From positions 1 through 7,318 of the forward strand of contig JAOUDE010000126.1 in assembly GCA_029859455.1 (NCBI GenBank): DNA of 7,318 nucleotides. Direction: 5' to 3'. This DNA comes from Ignavibacteria bacterium. Its GTDB lineage: Bacteria; Bacteroidota; Ignavibacteria; UBA10030; UBA6906. The position numbers and the translations under genes are program-made. This document shows positions 6,496-7,318 of the stretch, in pieces (the first letter of the stretch is position 1; the number at the start of each line of letters is the position of its first letter). The notes under the pieces were generated by a model, which saw only the letters and a list, made by a program, of their open reading frames with translations, was not told the origin of the DNA and ran no database searches.

Positions 6496-6562
6496 CATAC
6501 CGTTCGTCTCACATCCCCGCGGGAAACACCCCCCCCGAGACACCTTTCACTGATTCAAAGCG

Positions 6563-6591
6563 AGTATATCCAAAAGACCTAAGAAAGTCAA
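6563..6591 (-). promoter_or_regulatory. Sigma70-type promoter of the protease-DUF3108-carbonic anhydrase-hydrolase operon
   Basis: On the minus strand: -35 TTGACT at 6586..6591 (5/6), a 17-bp spacer, and -10 TATACT at 6563..6568 (5/6). Transcription should start near 6556, giving a leader of about 70 nt before ATG 6483. It lies between the glycosyltransferase stop and the protease gene. Confidence 0.8.
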
Positions 6592-6614
6592 ACTGAGCCT
6601 CCCGGCCGGGCTCA
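6580..6614 (-). terminator. Possible weak intrinsic terminator after the glycosyltransferase gene
   Basis: Two bases past the stop codon: TGAGCC (6609..6614), a 9-nt loop, GGCTCA (6594..6599), then the T-rich but interrupted tail GTTTGACTTTCTT. The stem is only 6 bp and the tail overlaps the -35 box of the next promoter, so termination may be partial. Confidence 0.5.
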
Positions 6615-6616
6615 AG

Positions 6617-7318
6617 CTATCGGACCGGTTTCCATTGATCCAGAATCGACCGTCCCAGAAAGAAGACAGAGAGAAAATTCAGAAACCAGGAAGTCGTCAC
6701 ATACATATAGCCATACTTTCTGTACCGCCGCGGTGATTCATGCACACACAGCTGTCGAAGGAACCGGATTGCCCCCACACGTGACAAACGCCTGAACATA
6801 TCGTAATCCTCTCCTGCCGCGATCGCTCCGGCGTACCCTCCCACAGCGTCGAAAGCTTCGCGTGACATCACATGACACTCTCCCCTGCCCATTGCCATGC
6901 CAACCCTGTTCATCATGAAGAAGAACCAGTTGTAGAAACCATGGAACAGAACATCGGCGAACGACTCATCCTCCGGATAGACGCGGACATTGCACGTCAC
7001 CGCGCAGATCTCCGGCCTTGCGATTTCCGCAGCAATCATGCTGAAGAAACGCTCCTGATCCGGAACCAGCGTATCCGCATTGAGGAATACGAGGGTCGCC
7101 CCCTGTGCATGCCTCGCCCCTTCATTTCGCCCGATCGAAATCGTTTGCTTCACCCCCTCGGCATTTTCGACAACTGTAACCCCCGGATGAGCACGTGCAA
7201 TTTCCAGGGTTCTGTCTGTGCTCCCCCCGTCACTGATAATCAATTCAATCCGGTGCCGCGACAGCAGATCTTCCGGAAACTGATCGAGAATACGGGGGAG
7301 GAGTTTCTCCTCATTCAG
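6617..7318 (-). CDS. Family 2 glycosyltransferase (partial, N-terminus beyond window)
   Basis: The frame is open to the window edge, giving 233 residues; the first visible ones (LNEEKLLPRIL) normally lie about 10 residues from the start of such proteins, so little is missing. GT-A fold signatures, numbered from the window edge: LIISDGGSTDRT (26-37) for nucleotide-sugar binding, FLNADT (78-83) at the DxD metal-site position with Asn in place of the first Asp, and GEDYDMFRRL (169-178) with the probable catalytic Glu170/Asp171. The C-terminal ESPRRYRKYGYMY segment followed by a hydrophobic stretch (WFLNFLSVFFLG, 211-222) suggests membrane association, facing the cytoplasm. The acceptor cannot be told; such enzymes build lipid-linked or surface glycans. 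It ends ahead of a separate promoter, so it belongs to the upstream transcription unit. Confidence 0.93.
   Translation of the reverse strand: MNEEKLLPRILDQFPEDLLSRHRIELIISDGGSTDRTLEIARAHPGVTVVENAEGVKQTISIGRNEGARHAQGATLVFLNADTLVPDQERFFSMIAAEIARPEICAVTCNVRVYPEDESFADVLFHGFYNWFFFMMNRVGMAMGRGECHVMSREAFDAVGGYAGAIAAGEDYDMFRRLSRVGAIRFLRQLCVHESPRRYRKYGYMYVTTSWFLNFLSVFFLGRSILDQWKPVR

Noticed and set aside
6484..6543. GTG 6543 as the protease start
   Set aside because: It would add 20 residues ahead of the signal peptide and lacks a ribosome site; ATG 6483 has AAGGA at ideal spacing.

Overview
The window holds nine genes, all on the minus strand, so the biological reading direction runs from high to low coordinates. 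The two end genes are cut by the window: a family-2 glycosyltransferase (start missing) at the right and DNA topoisomerase I (C-terminal part missing) at the left. No mobile element, CRISPR array, tRNA or rRNA gene was seen, and no gene looks broken. Gene packing is tight; the largest gaps are about 235 bp and 133 bp, and each carries a convincing sigma70-type promoter.

Right to left: (1) the glycosyltransferase ends at 6617 and is followed by a weak terminator-like hairpin; (2) promoter TTGACT-17-TATACT (6563..6591) starts an envelope/metabolism operon: an exported S41 C-terminal processing protease with a PDZ domain, an exported DUF3108 protein (4-nt overlap), a gamma-class carbonic anhydrase-like hexapeptide protein (start abuts the previous stop, strong GGAGG), and a metallo-beta-lactamase-fold hydrolase; (3) promoter TTGACA-17-TATATT (2523..2551), then a leader of about 185 nt with a strong hairpin, starts an information-processing operon: an unrecognised protein of about 158 residues, YbeY (rRNA maturation endonuclease), DUF494/Smg, and topA. 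Within this second operon every junction overlaps (GTGA, ATGA, TGATG), which suggests translational coupling.

Organism: a GC-moderate, Gram-negative-type bacterium. The S41 protease layout (long region after a GGGGI-PD motif) and the His-His-Asp form of the YbeY zinc site resemble FCB-superphylum proteins. The E. coli-like promoters and clear Shine-Dalgarno sites (GGAGG, AAGGA) argue against Bacteroidota proper. An uncultured FCB-related phylum such as Latescibacterota, Zixibacteria or Krumholzibacteriota is my guess, at low confidence.

Most of this is conserved, ordinary chromosome. The items most worth following are the unknown protein that leads the ybeY-smg-topA operon, its structured leader, the Asp-substituted YbeY metal site, the tight coupling of DUF494 to topA, and the lysine-rich N-terminal extension of TopA.
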